The position numbers and the translations under genes are program-made. A stretch of 64,000 bases of DNA from Crocodylus rhombifer (taxonomy: Eukaryota > Chordata > Crocodylia > Crocodylidae). The notes under the pieces are model-generated. The model was not told the DNA's origin, made no database searches, and saw only the letters and a program-made list of their open reading frames with translations. The stretch lies in NCBI GenBank assembly GCA_038503035.1, contig JAVSML010001009.1, positions 127,836 to 191,835 on the forward strand, given 5' to 3'. Below are positions 45,501-57,130 of the stretch, in pieces. Position 1 is the stretch's first letter; each line of letters starts with the position of its first letter.

Positions 45501-45984
45501 AAAGATTGTAAAATTTATCCCAGTATGAAATGAAATTCATATTTCTCAGGAGAGCTGAAAGGTGGTGTAAGATGTCCTGCTTGGAAAAGTTAATTTTATG
45601 CAAATTAGGCTCAGATAAAAGTTGGAGCAATCTATTTACCTCAAAGTTGTCTGATGACAGACAGGACTTTGAATTATGCTTCATTTTTGTTATGATGTTT
45701 CATATTTCTCAGGAGGATTGCTGATGGAAGGTTTTCCTGGGCAATGAATTTCTCTTGTGTTGAGCCTGCTCTGTGAGCATGCAAATTTGGCTTGAAACAA
45801 AAGGCTGGAATAGGGGTGTCAGCTTTCAGGTTTCAAGGTACTGAGAATTCAGACCATTCTGCAACAGCTATCCCACCAATGAAAAATAGGAGAAAATGAG
45901 CAATGATCAATATTCATGACAATACAAATCCCAAATGATAGGTTCACTCCCACTGCACAATTCCCTGAGAGCCACTGGATATAC

Positions 45985-46105
45985 ACCTGGCTGGGGTCAT
46001 TTGACCCCAGCATTTTTTCCTGCCCAGGACAGGGGGTCAGACTCAATGATCTACTGAGGTCCCTTCCGACCCTGAAAATCTATGAAATCTATGAAAAATC
46101 CCAGC
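45985..46105 (+). mobile_element. CR1 3' UTR fragment
   Basis: CTGGCTGGGGTCATTTGACC through CAGGGGGTCAGACTCAATGA and GAGGTCCCTTCCGACCCTG to the tail AAATCTATGAAATCTATGAA. The same 3' UTR type as the element ending at 17828. Confidence 0.88.
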
Positions 46106-46682
46106 TGTACCTATAAATCACAGTCTTTCTATGAATCGTAGGTTTTTAAGTCTTTGAAGTCTGTTTTGTGTTGACTGCCGTTTGGTTTTATAGCACCTTT
46201 ACATCACATATTTCATTCTGAAAGCTTTACTTCTTTGCCCTGCTCCTAACATTTGTGGCATAGACTACAGTTCTAAGTACATGCTTCAAAGGCCATTCTC
46301 CTTTTTCAGTGATGACCAGTTAGTCCGCTTTAGCACACCTTGCACAAAAAGTGCTCTTTGATTCCCCATCCCCAGGAAGTAACATAGCATCTGAAAACAC
46401 ATGCCCATGGGATATGTCTTTTTGGATTTTCCTCTGTCATTATCATTTTCTCTCTCATCCATACCTAGCCCCTCTGGTAGAGGTATTCCATGTTTCAGTT
46501 TAAAGAATACAGCAAATACCTTATTGGTCTTTCTTGGGCTGCACTGCTATATCCCACTAGATAACAGATGCCTCAGCCACATTTCTAGGATGCTGAAGGC
46601 CTTTTATTTCATATTCTGGGTATGATTACAGGGTTCCTTGGCTTCCTGAGCAAATTTGCTTGCAAAAGGTAAGCATCTAACA
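46106..46682. other. intergenic, nothing recognised
   Basis: Mixed AT-rich sequence without a supported feature. Confidence 0.5.
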
Positions 46683-47244
46683 CAGGGGTTGACAACCTAC
46701 AGCCCACAGGCCAGATCTGGCTCATGGAGTCACAGATACGGAGTTTTGGCAGCATTTGGCATCAGAGGACTTTGATGGTGGACATTTTCTGCATGGGTGC
46801 TGACAGACATGCAGCTCCCCTCTGTAACTTGTGGCACTTCACAGAAAGCACCATGAGTTACAATTACCTCCTCAAACTAACAGATATTGTTTGGTGGGGG
46901 GGCGGGGGGAGCAGGGGGAGGGATCGAGCTCCACTGTGTGTCTGCAGCCTCTCTCCCTTAGTCCCACCCCCCACCAGGTGCTGTTGTCAGGATGGGAGGG
47001 GGGAGAAGGCAGGGAAGGGAACTCCATTTTGGGNNNNNNNNNNAGGGCATGGCTGTAAAGTGTTTTCAAGGGGCTGATCACGTGACAAATATCACTTCTG
47101 TCAGTGCCCTATGTCACCATGGGAAGCAGCAGCAGCATGAGTATTTTCTCCATCTTGCCACAGGGAGAAGCAATGACAGCAATTTCTTTCCTTATACTTC
47201 TGTGGGGAGATTCGAGCATGACATAAAAAGGTTGCCAACCACTT
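46683..47244. mobile_element. probable non-autonomous hAT element with assembly gap
   Basis: Left CAGGGGTTGACAACCT; complement of the right end AAGTGGTTGGCAACCT (about 12 of 16 alike). Flanking octamers ATCTAACA and ATTGGACA agree at five positions, so the TSD is decayed or doubtful. The interior is G-rich and includes the run of ten N. Confidence 0.5.
47034..47043. other. assembly gap (10 N)
   Basis: Ten undetermined bases inside a G-rich stretch. True length and content are unknown. Confidence 0.99.
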
Positions 47245-48009
47245 ATTGGACAGATTAGGTAACACCTGAACAGAGGTGGTCTGATGATCTCGGTGTTGCT
47301 TAAATATTGTACTTGGCACTTGGATCTAGCCCCTCATACTTAGTATAGTTCTTGTTCCTTTAAAAAATAAATAATTTAATACAGACCTGACTGAATTGCC
47401 TCAGCCTGAATGTTACAGAAAGCCATTCTAGCAACATAACCAGTAGCATAAGCTTGGCCCAGAGATATATATTAGCAAACACCAGAAATTTCAATAACAG
47501 CTTTACACTTCTATCAACAGAAGTCATTCATGATCTAAGAGTTACTCTGATTGAAAACAAGTCAAGTAGTTTTTAATTATATTTTTAATGCTATGTTTGC
47601 TAAGTGATTAAGGCTGTCTCTCCTCTTTACAAATGGTAATGGAACACAATAATTTACTGACATTATTGTGCCTAGATGACTGAAGGGAACAGGTACTGAT
47701 GAAATATATGCACTGATAACAGACACTGTAGAGCATTGGTCATTAAAGATGCCCATCTTGTTTTGGCAGAGTTGGTATTTAGTTTCCCCTCTGTTTTTAG
47801 TTTTAGGTAAGTAATATTCAGGATAGCAAAGACCATCAGCAGTATTATTGCCCCATTATTTAACAGAGTTGAATGACTTCCTTGTGTGATTTTTAGAATG
47901 CATGGCATAGGCTCTGTAGCTGGTTACTTGTGGAATGGTGTTGTGCTTTGAGAATTTGTGCAAGTCACATGATAACATAATTTACATAAGATATAACCTT
48001 TCTTATCTA
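47245..48009. other. intergenic, nothing recognised
   Basis: AT-rich. No supported exon or repeat end. Confidence 0.5.
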
Positions 48010-48240
48010 TTGACAACTGACTGCCTGTGAACATGCTGGTTCACGTTCTAATCAGAACACATTGGAACACTCAATTAATCAATTACTGCAGAGGCACTTT
48101 AGCTAAATCTCATCAAAGTTTAGCTAAAGTATTCTGTGGCCATTTTTAAATGCATGGAGGTGCATTTTTACGTGATGGTGAGACATTTTAATTAGAGTGG
48201 CTCTCCAGGAACCATTCTAATTAATATACCCCTCCCTGAG
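48010..48240. mobile_element. MITE-like hairpin repeat, copy 2
   Basis: It shares TTTAGCTAAA, GTGGCCATTTTTAAATGCAT and TTTAATTAGAGTGGCTCTC with the copy at 36150-36478, in the same order. The small hairpin lies at 48188-48224. No coding capacity. Confidence 0.55.
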
Positions 48241-48264
48241 TGGAAACCCAGCAAAGTAATGCAC

Positions 48265-49850
48265 TGTTTCATAGTAGCTAGGGTCAGGAGGAACCTGAAC
48301 AGATCATCTAGCCTTACCCCCTGCCACAGGCAGGAATGACTGGTGGGTTCACAAGACCCCAGACAGGTGATCATCTAACCTCTTTTCTAATTTACCCAAG
48401 GTAGAGGCAAGGACCACTTTCTAGGAAGTTGGATCCAGATTTTGGCCACCCAAAACTGTAAAATTTTGCCTCCTGATCTCTAACCTAAACCTATTCTCCA
48501 TCAGCTTATTACCATTGTTCCTCATCACCCCAGGTGGTGCTGGGGAAACAAGGATTCTTCCTATTTGCTGATGATTTCCCCTGATGAGTTTGTAGGCAAC
48601 CATCAGGTCTCCCCTCAGCCTCCTCTTGCCGAGGCTGAACAGGTTCAGGTCCCTCAGTCTCTCCTTATAGGGCCTGTCCTGCTGCCCTCTCACAAAATGA
48701 GTGGCCCTCCTCTGAACTCTCTCCAGGCTGGCCACATCCTTTTTAAAGTGCAGCGCCCAGTACTGGACACAGTACTCCAATTGCGGCCTGACCAATGTAG
48801 CACAGAGGGGGAGTATCACCTCTCTGGACTGGCTTGTGATGCATCTTTGGATGCATGACTAGCTATGGCTGGCCTTGCTGGCTGCCATCTGGCATTGGTG
48901 GCTTATGCTCATCTTGGAGTCAATAAAGTCTCCAAGATCCCTTTCCGCCTCTGTGCTTTCAAGAGGGGAACTCCCCAGCCTGTATGTATGCTGTGGATTC
49001 CTTCTCCCAAGGTACAGCACCCTGAATTTATCTACATTGTACCTCATCCTATTCTCATCTGCCGACTTTTGTAGTCTGTTTAAATCTAGTTGCAGCCTCT
49101 CTTTCCCTTCAAGTGAGCCCACCTTGCCCCACATCTTAGTGTCATCAGCAAACTTGGACAATGTGTTTTCAACCCCCTCGTCTAAATTGCTGATGAAGAT
49201 ATTAAACAGTGCGGGCCCGAGGACTGAGCTCTGGGGTACCCCACTGCTTACATCTCGCCAGGTTAAGTATGACCTGTTCACCAGTACTCTCTGGGTGCGC
49301 CCCATCAGCCAGTTTTTTACCCATCCAACTGTATAGGTATCAGTGCCACAGTTGTTTAATTTATTAATGAGAATGGGGTGAGAGACAGTGTCAAAGGCCT
49401 TCTTAAAGTCTAGAAAGACAATGTCCATGGTGACACCATCATCCAAAGATTTAGTTACCTGGTCATAAAAGGTAACCAGGTTGGTCAGGTAGGATCTGCC
49501 TTTGATGAACCCATGCTGGTTGCCCCCCATAGATGTGGTCCTTGATGATTTTCTCCAAGATCTTCCCGAGGACCGAGGTGAGGCTTACAGGCCTATAGTT
49601 ACTTGGGTCCTCCTTCCTCCCTTTCTTAAAAATGGGGATCACATTAGCTAGTTTCCAATCCCCCAGCACCTGGCCAGATGACCACGAATGCTCATACAGC
49701 CGGGCCAAGGGATCCGCGATGACCCCTGCCAGCTCCCTCAACACCCTTGGGTGGAGGGCATCTGGACCTGCAGATTAAAAATGTCTAGCCGTTCCAGAAG
49801 ATCCCTAACTTGTTGTATCCTTTTGTGCTGATTTCCTGTCCCTTCTGTTT
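48265..49850 (-). mobile_element. CR1 LINE, 5'-truncated and frame-broken
   Basis: The 3' end lies near 48268 (complement of TTTCATAGTAGCTAGGGTCA). The RT domain runs upward to about 49850, where text matching the region before the RT core (QVRDLLERLD, then the STQGC-like zone) fades. The 3' tail repeat is lost or reduced. Confidence 0.92.
48421..49800 (-). pseudogene. CR1 ORF2 reverse transcriptase, several breaks
   Basis: Pieces in order on the - strand: 49744-49463 with WKLANVIPIFKKGRKEDPSN and YRPVSLTSVLGKILEKIIK; 49530-48859 with QHGFIKGRSYLTNLVTFYDQ, VFLDFKKAFDTVSHPILINK, GVPQSSVLGPALFNIFI and LSKFADDTKMWG; 48819-48421 with LVRPQLEYCVQYW, LERVQRRATHFVRG and NRFRLEIRRQNFTV. Frameshifts lie near 49500 and 48840. 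The catalytic Asp of LDF and the FADD are still present, but the GVPQGS motif reads GVPQSS, so this copy is older than the one at 18948. Confidence 0.9.
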
Positions 49851-50647
49851 GCTTTTGAGGATCCTACAGGTTTGAACATCATTCCTCAGGGAAAAATCCC
49901 TTCAGCACCCTGTATTAATTTGTAAATTAGAACACATTCAACCATCTGAGACTATATGAACACATGAATATCAACCTCTCTTTTCCCCCTCCTCCTCCCA
50001 CTTCTTCTTTTAAGGCAGTGGGTCCCAACCTTTTTAGACCATGGACTGGCAAACTGCATATCAGAAGTGACTACGGACCAGAAGTGATCATGCTATTTTG
50101 GAGAATTACTCTTTCTGTTTTAAGTAGTGCTAACAACTTGAGCTACAAGCAATTAAAATTATTACAGTGTTGATAAAGACAGTCTAAAACCACTGTAAAT
50201 AGATCTAGCACTAAAGAGCCCTCAGATATCTACTTATGTTATTTTGAGACTGTAATTGCAGTTAAATCATACAGGTAAGAATTCCATTCCATCTTATACA
50301 GTTTAGAGTCAACTGGAGGTCAATAACTATTAACAAGCAGCACTGGAAGGAGAACTTCATTGTTTAAGTGCATAGACAGTTTTACTGGTGTGTTATTGAA
50401 AACTGCCAGCCTGGCGCTAGTTAGAGATACCTTGAAGAATATTGCATACTTAGAGTTTATATGCTTTTTTCATACATTAATGAAATTACTATATTACATG
50501 CATGGAAAAAATGTGAATCTCGCTTATTCATAAATGTTACTGACTTTGTAAATCTATTTTGTAATGGGATAACTTTTAATATAAAGCATCTGGATCCTAT
50601 TCCATATCAATTTATATTAGGAGGGAAAACTGAAGAACTTTCTTGAA
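49851..50647. other. intergenic with one hAT-like left end
   Basis: At 50013, CAGTGGGTCCCAACCTTTTT, then AGACCATGGACTGG, is a typical hAT left end, but I see no right end with a TSD. The rest is AT-rich without features. Confidence 0.45.
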
Positions 50648-51029
50648 CAGGGTTGTCAAACTTACATTGTCCCAGGCTGGATCCAGGCCAATCATCAGGC
50701 CTAATCAAGATAAAGACAAAACTGAGCTGAGGTCAGTCTCACCAGCTGTGTGGCAAGCTCCTTTGGGAACTGGGAGAGAGCAGGACAGATAGGGCCACAG
50801 TTAAGGTTTGTAGCCTGGACAGCTATGGGCTGAAGCTTTTGTCTAGGACCTAAGGGAACAGAGGCAAAGGGGCTTTGGAGTCCTGGCAGCTGTAAGCTCC
50901 AGCTGCACAAGGGGTGGAGCCAGAGTAGCTCTAGTGTCCTGGCAGCTGGCAGGGAAGGTGACCTCCAGCCAAAAAGTTACTCCTCTTGCCTATCCCCTGT
51001 CCCCCACCCCAATTTTGTTTTAAGAACAG
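50648..51029. repeat. hAT-like left end and unclassified sequence
   Basis: CAGGGTTGTCAAACTTACAT, then CCCAGGCTGGATCC, resembles the left end of the element at 61740 (CAGGGGTCAAACTCATCTGG, then GGATCAAG). The right boundary was not found. Confidence 0.45.
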
Positions 51030-51146
51030 GTTAGACAAGAACCCATGTGGGATGGTTTGGATAGGGATGATCGTGTCTCAAGCAGGGAGTTGTTCTAGAT
51101 GACCTCTTGAGGTCCCTTCCAAACCTACTTTTCTGTGATTCTGTGA
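51030..51146 (+). mobile_element. CR1 3' UTR fragment
   Basis: CAGGTTAGACAAGAACCCAT through GAGGTCCCTTCCAAACCTAC to the tail TTTCTGTGATTCTGTGA. This is another CR1 subfamily, closer to the ATTCTRTGA tail type. Confidence 0.85.
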
Positions 51147-53199
51147 GCAGTCAGTCAAGGAAGTACATTGCTATCATCTATCCTAGATCACTGTACCTCA
51201 TTCTGCTTTGGTCCCAACTATGGAAATCCCCCTAGATATTGAAGTTGTTTCAGTATGTGTCGCCAGTCCACACTTTTACATTATCTGTCACGTTCTGGAT
51301 AAAGTTCAAGGTCCTGACATTCACCTGTAAAACTGAGGAACATGACTGAACCATTCTGTCCATCCATCTTTCCCTCTCCACTTCATTAATTGTTTCTGAA
51401 GAAGCACTATTACTGATGGAATCCAAATTTATACTTCCAAGTGGCAGTAGTAGGTATCTGTGTGATAGACTTTACACTGTAGAATGTCCTCCCACTGAAG
51501 TTAAGACTGAATCCAAGTCTTAACTTTCAAATGAAAAGCTCATGTCTGAGCAGAGACTCCCACCCAGCTAAGAAGAAATTTCTACTATTGATCATGGCAT
51601 GGACTCCCAGAACTCCATAACCAAACTAATCAGTTCAATCTAAAGGAGGAAAGAATGCTTGTCTCCTGAAAGGTCACCAATACCTTAATCTGTGTCATGA
51701 TATCAGTGTAACAGTAGGAGGTATCAACATTCTAGTTAGCTTTCCTAAGGAAAAAAAGAACAAGTGAGAGCTCTGTTTAAATTTTTCATAATAGAAAGTG
51801 GTGGTTGCACTACAAGTGTACAAATATATGTTTAAATGATTCTGTTTATCTTCTGTAGTGGCCAAGGTTAAGTATAAGTTTGACTAGTCCTGAAAAGAGA
51901 GCGGGGGAGAGATGTCAGACTTGAGACTGACGATGATGTATTTATGCATAATATGATCGTTGGGAGTGTGGACTGATTTATCATTGGTATACTCTGAACA
52001 GTAATTGTAATCTATCTTGTTAAGTCAGGGAACAGCATAGGTATGGATGCCTTTTGTCAGGAGATGCTGATAGTTGACCTGTGGAAATTCAAAGGGGGTC
52101 AAAAGATGAGAGTATTTATGCTAAGATGGGAGATAATTTATCCAATTTTTTTGCCTAATCAAGATTATTTTAGGAAGACATGAAAGAGGATGAGGAACAA
52201 ACCAACACGAACAATATGTTACCAAAGACTCATTAGTAAAGTGGGGATTAGGTTCTGAGCTGCTTTATCATAAGAGTTCCTGGGAGAAGGACTTCTTGTG
52301 AAGTTTTCCAGATTTCTTTGGCCAGACATGGTGGTTGGATGTGGTTGCATGGATCAAAATAAAAAAACTTTGCCAGCAGCAGGCCATTCTACAGTCATTT
52401 TGCAGACTTGTATTCAGTAGGTTTGGATGGATGATGAAATTTTTAACTATGCTGTAGCTGGTCAAACAAGTTGCTGCATATTTAACCAGTTTCATGTGCA
52501 AAGTTGTCCCAAAAAAGCAATCATTTCATGTCAGTGTCCCTGTTTGGGACTCCTGATAAAAGACAGATGCTGGTTATTAAATGTCTTGGAAAATGATGTT
52601 AACAAAGGGAAGATCTTTTTTTTCCTCCTGATTTGAAAGTTATTAGTACCTACTTCAAGGAATGAGAGAACATTTTGTATTGGCAGTGATAACATAACCC
52701 TCCCCCAGACCCTCTCTTTAGAATGAGAAACATGGGCGTTTGCTCCCAAATTGTGACGCCAGAATGATTCAATGATTAAGAAATCATTTAGAAATAGACA
52801 TGACAGTGTGTGACACTCTGTTTTTATACTATTGTGTATCTGACATGTGTAGATGAATTAGGTTCATTATTAACAATGTGAATAGCAATTTTTAGAAGCT
52901 CATCCAGGAATGAGAGTAAGGGCTGCTGGAAGTTTCAGCACAACCTGCACTGGTACTGGTGTTGAAAAGGAGAAGGAAGAAAGCATACTGCATCTATATA
53001 TAAGCAGGTATGCAGTTAAACTTAAAAAAAAATTTCCTTCATATTGTTTCAATGGCATCAACAAGAACAGGGACCCCCGACTCATGTCCTCCTTGGGAAT
53101 AAATAACTCCCTTTTAGGTTTCAAATATAGCATGGATTATCATAATCTTTTTGATAAAACTTCTTGGTATGTGCCTCAGGAGTTAGTTAATTTTTTTAA
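51147..53199. other. intergenic, nothing recognised
   Basis: AT-rich. A 102-codon frame at 52910-53218 has no recognisable family and abuts the next CR1 tail. No exon is supported. Confidence 0.5.
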
Positions 53200-53327
53200 C
53201 AAAGTTGTGGTTAGGTGAATGTCCATCGGGGATGCTTCAACTACACTTATCCTACCGCAAAACCAGGAGAATGACTAAATGACCTCTGGAGGTCTCTTCC
53301 AGCCTTACATTCCCATGATTCTATGTT
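53200..53327 (+). mobile_element. CR1 3' UTR fragment, old
   Basis: AATGACCTCTGGAGGTCTCT, then TCCAGCCTTACATTC and CATGATTCTATG, matches a CR1 3' end with its ATTCTATG tail. The upstream boundary is vague. Confidence 0.8.
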
Positions 53328-53750
53328 CTCTAATATTTCAGAACATTTGCAGAAGAAAATTGACATAGTATGTGCTCTTAAAGCAGGGGCGGGCAATTAT
53401 TTCAGCTGGAGGCTGCTTAACGAATTTTGGTGAGCTGTCGAGGGCCGCAAGGATAGCCCTGCTTCTTGACAGGTGCCCCCCCCCAGGTTACCATCTTGGG
53501 ACCAGATGCCTCACCCCCTAACCTCTGACCTTTGCCCCTGAAAGTCCCTCCCCTTCCCCCAGAAGTACTCGTTTTGGGAGGGGAGCATTGTCATCTTGAA
53601 ACCAGAAAAAAACCAACTCATACACTAAAAGTCAAACACCTATTATAACATACTTAAATTTTATTACAAAATACAGTTTTGTCATGATTTGTGTTTGTGT
53701 CTGTATACACAGGTGATTGCATAATAACACAAAAAAGTCTTACTCTTGTA
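53328..53750. other. intergenic with a hAT-like left end
   Basis: CAGGGGCGGGCAATTATTTC at 53384 looks like a hAT left end, followed by GAGGGCCGCAAGGATAGCCC. A similar end in reverse lies near 57085-57135, but the flanks do not match, so I do not pair them. Confidence 0.45.
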
Positions 53751-53935
53751 TGTTGTGGGGGGCGGGTGTAGAGTACGGGGTGGAGGATGTGCATGGTAGG
53801 GTGTGGGGGGTTGTGAGAGGGGGTGGCTATGTGGGGGGACAATAGGGTATGTTGGGTGGTTTGTGTATATGTGGGAGGGCTGTGGGGGCAGGATCTGGGT
53901 ATACAGAGTTTGTGGGGTGTGAGGGAGGGTAGAGG
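53751..53935 (+). repeat. G-rich / GT-rich low-complexity tract
   Basis: The + strand has many runs of three to six G separated by short T/A spacers (GTGGGGGGCGGG, GTGTGGGGGGTTG, GAGGGGGTGG). Such spacing can fold into G-quadruplexes. No periodic unit is visible. Confidence 0.75.
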
Positions 53936-54820
53936 TACCCCAACCACCATCAACAGCAGCAGCAGGCGCTCAGGGTGCTCGTGGCCTGCACAGGCACTGC
54001 TGTTTGGCAGCGTGTGGCTCTAGCCAGGGCTGCAAAGAAATTTTTGGAATTCCTTTCCAAAATACAGAGGCTTATTGTGGTACATACTAAACCAGATTCA
54101 GAGAGACTGTTCAGAATGGGGGAAAATATCATAAATAAAACTTGCAAATGTAAATGTTTCTGCTTCACCCCAAAACAAAGGATGATAGTAAATTTTGTTT
54201 AAAAGTGACTAAACCCATGAATGGTAACTATATTTCAACCTAAAGAAACATATAAACTCTTGAAAACATGGCCTTCTGATGAAAATTATGACTTGGCACT
54301 TATGTCTAGACTTACTTTAATTTTATTTTATACTCTAAATGGCAAAAAATTGATAGCTGTTTAAAAATCCCTCATTTTAGGGAAACTGAATCTCACTGGG
54401 GACCCCAACATTGCTGCTGTGATTCATGTAATCATGAGGTAATTTTAATGTTGGAAAATTGGAGGATCAGGCCCTTTATATAGCACATTTTATTAAAATA
54501 GTTTACACTTGATTTGCTCTTAATTACTGACACAATTCAGTAGTATATAAATACTTATATATATTTCTCCATGACTATAAATGCCAACAACAGTTATTGC
54601 TGATACACTACTTCCAGTTATTTCTTACTAAATTATATGCCTATAGAATTTCTCATAAAATATGAGTCATCTGAATAGAGCTGCCAGTTTAATTCACTTT
54701 GTGATAACTTCAGAGATGATGAATTCTTATTCAGTAGTTCTGAGTTCTCTAATGCTTCTCATAGCCATTTCTAGTTTGATTGCTATAATAAAGTAGTTGG
54801 AAAAGGAATTTTGTTTGTAG
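53936..54820. other. intergenic, nothing recognised
   Basis: AT-rich. No supported feature. Confidence 0.5.
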
Positions 54821-55035
54821 TAAAACTTCCTTTTAAAAATACCTCTAATGAAAACTATTCCATCTTATATCCTGTACATTATTTGTTAATTATTCCATTT
54901 TGATATTTTATTAAAACAAAGTATTAAAAACTTCCTTTTAAAAATACCTCTAATGAAAACTTTTCCATCTTATATCCTGTACATTATTTGTTAACTACTC
55001 CATTTTAATATTTTATTAAAATAAAGTATTAAAAA
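54821..55035 (+). repeat. tandem duplication, two 105-bp copies
   Basis: Copy 1 starts at 54825 and copy 2 at 54930 (ACTTCCTTTTAAAAATACCT in both). I count five substitutions in 105 positions, about 95 percent identity. The unit is AT-rich and non-coding. Confidence 0.95.
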
Positions 55036-55858
55036 TGATGCATGACTCCATGGGCATATTAATTTCATGTGTAGACATGCCCACTGACAACAGCAAGGGT
55101 ATGCTACAGACTAGACACCATCCTTGAACCGAATGAATGGACATTTCACCTTCTGTGTGATTCAGGTCCTTGTATAAAGGTGGCTGCATTCTTGATTGAC
55201 AAGCAAGATTGTGAGTGCTTCACTGCAGCCCAAATACTGCACAATACTGCAATACAGAAAAATCTCACAGAGGAACTTGTTCCTAAGGCAGAAGCCTGTG
55301 AACAATCAGACCAGCTTTCTTTTGGCCAGAATGAGTCATTCCCCCTAGGTGCCAATTACTGTAGTGGCAATCACCTTGTACCAGTGCTCCCTAGATCAGA
55401 ATGCCGGAGGGGACAGCAGAAAGGCATTTTCAGTGGAGACTCCTCAATATTGCTTGGTCAGTAGAACCCAGAATTTGTTACCTTTTGGGCATAGCACAAT
55501 GTCCAAATGTTCACCAAAGTTTTGCCTGAGGGAGGGGATTGAAAGAGAAATGAGAAGTTTTTTTTACTCTGACTTATTGGAGTGAAACTTCTTTGTATGT
55601 TCAGGCATCATTAATTGGTTAGGGATCTTTGTATTAGTCGGTTAGGACCAAGTTCAGGAGTTTGGAACTTTTTAAGAGAGGAAAATGTAAAGAAAAAATC
55701 CATTATTTCTCATGATTTAGCCAATTTTCACTACTGTATGGTGTTATTTTTCCTCTTTAATAATAATCCTTAAATGCCATCTAGTGGTGGAATTTTTTGG
55801 TCTCTGCTTCTCAGCTTCTACAACTGGTTCTCAACCATGTTCAATTCAAAGCACTTCT
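55036..55858. other. intergenic, nothing recognised
   Basis: A 94-codon frame at 55180-55464 has no family I recognise. No splice-supported exon. Confidence 0.45.
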
Positions 55859-55866
55859 CATTAGAT

Positions 55867-56659
55867 CAGTGCTTCCCAACCTTTTCCTCAGCATGGCCCT
55901 CACTCCCACAACCTGCAGCCCATCATACCTCCAGGTACCCCTCACTTCTGACCCACAGCTCCCTGGTCCTGCTAGTGCCCCTTACTCCCTACTCACAGGC
56001 CCCTGGCCCTGCTGGTGCCCCTCACTCCCAACCCACAGCCCCAGTGGCAATGTGTAGGGGGTGCACAGGGGTGTACCTCCACCCCCTGAGAGTGCTTGTG
56101 CACCCCCTGCCAGCCGCACTCCCCCCTTAGGCGATGGGCAGGGGGGCAGGTGGGAGCGCCGGTGCTCCCCCCCCGCAAGTGCTGGCTGGGGAGTGGAGAG
56201 CTGTGCAAATGGACCTTCAGGAAGCGACACTCTCCCCAAACCAGCCCCTGCTGCCCCCTGGACGAGCCAACCATGGCTCTGTCCTGCTCCTCCAGCCAGG
56301 CCCTGCATTCCTGCCCTAGCCGCAGACCCCATGCACTGTCCAGATTGGCAGTGCCCCCTACACCACTCCCTCCCTCCCCATGGGGCACTCAATCTGCCCT
56401 CCCTCATACACTTACCTGTAGGGATCTGTGGGAACTGCTCTCCATGCTGCCTGGCTGCCCCTTCCTCTTCCAGCTTGCAAGGGGAACCCACTGTTTCTCA
56501 CTTTTTTCTCCTTTAAAGGGGAAAATCTGCATTTTTCTGCAGTGAACAGAAAAGCCAGATCCTTGTATAATCCATCGACACTGTCAAGCATCTTTCCAAC
56601 TCCATTTTGTATCATTGAAACCTCAAATAAGGTTGCAGCCCCAAGGCTGGGAACCACTG
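55867..56659. mobile_element. non-autonomous hAT element with perfect 8-bp TSD
   Basis: Left CAGTGCTTCCCAACCTT; complement of the right end CAGTGGTTCCCAGCCTTGGG. The perfect duplication CATTAGAT flanks it (55859-55866 and 56660-56667). The 793-bp interior is GC-rich with CCCTCACTCCC-type imperfect repeats near 55900-56040 and a patch like the GC-rich repeat at 41436. No transposase; the overlapping open frames on both strands are compositional. Confidence 0.93.
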
Positions 56660-56667
56660 CATTAGAT

Positions 56668-57130
56668 TCAAGGCTCCCCTCAGAAAGTGTGAGGTGTTCA
56701 CTTTCACTAATTGTTTGACTATGGGGAAAAAAAAGCAATTCTTCTATTGCAAGGAACTCACAAAGACCACAACAGGTATGAATGTTTTTGGCACTATGGA
56801 TTCCTATCTGAAATGTCTGATTTTTATCTTGTGTAGGCATTTGCACATCTAACTATGCTAATACTAAGCAGCACCCTTAAAAGGATTTCATGGCCTGCTA
56901 GGGTGCTGTGGCACCATGGTTGAGAATCATTGTTAGCATCATGACTGAAAAAGAAATTAAGCCCCATTGCTGCTGCAGCCAGTGGCTCATGCTGCCAGTG
57001 CCTCATCAGCTTTTGGATAGACAACCACCAGCAGGTAATAATTGTCTAAATTTTAGAGGGGTCCCGCAGCCCAGAAAGAATGGTCTGGTGGGCCAGATCC
57101 AGCTCAAGGGCCATATTTTGCCTGCTCCTG
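56668..57130. other. intergenic with hAT-like right ends
   Basis: GGTTGAGAATCATTG ending at 56931 (complement CAATGATTCTCAACC) and GCCTGCTCCTGCCCCTG ending near 57136 resemble hAT right ends without identified partners. Confidence 0.4.

Noticed and set aside
55982..56545. Frames of 131-169 codons on both strands
   Set aside because: They fall inside the hAT element 55867-56659 and are Pro/Ser/Gly-rich on both strands at once, as expected from GC-rich repeats.
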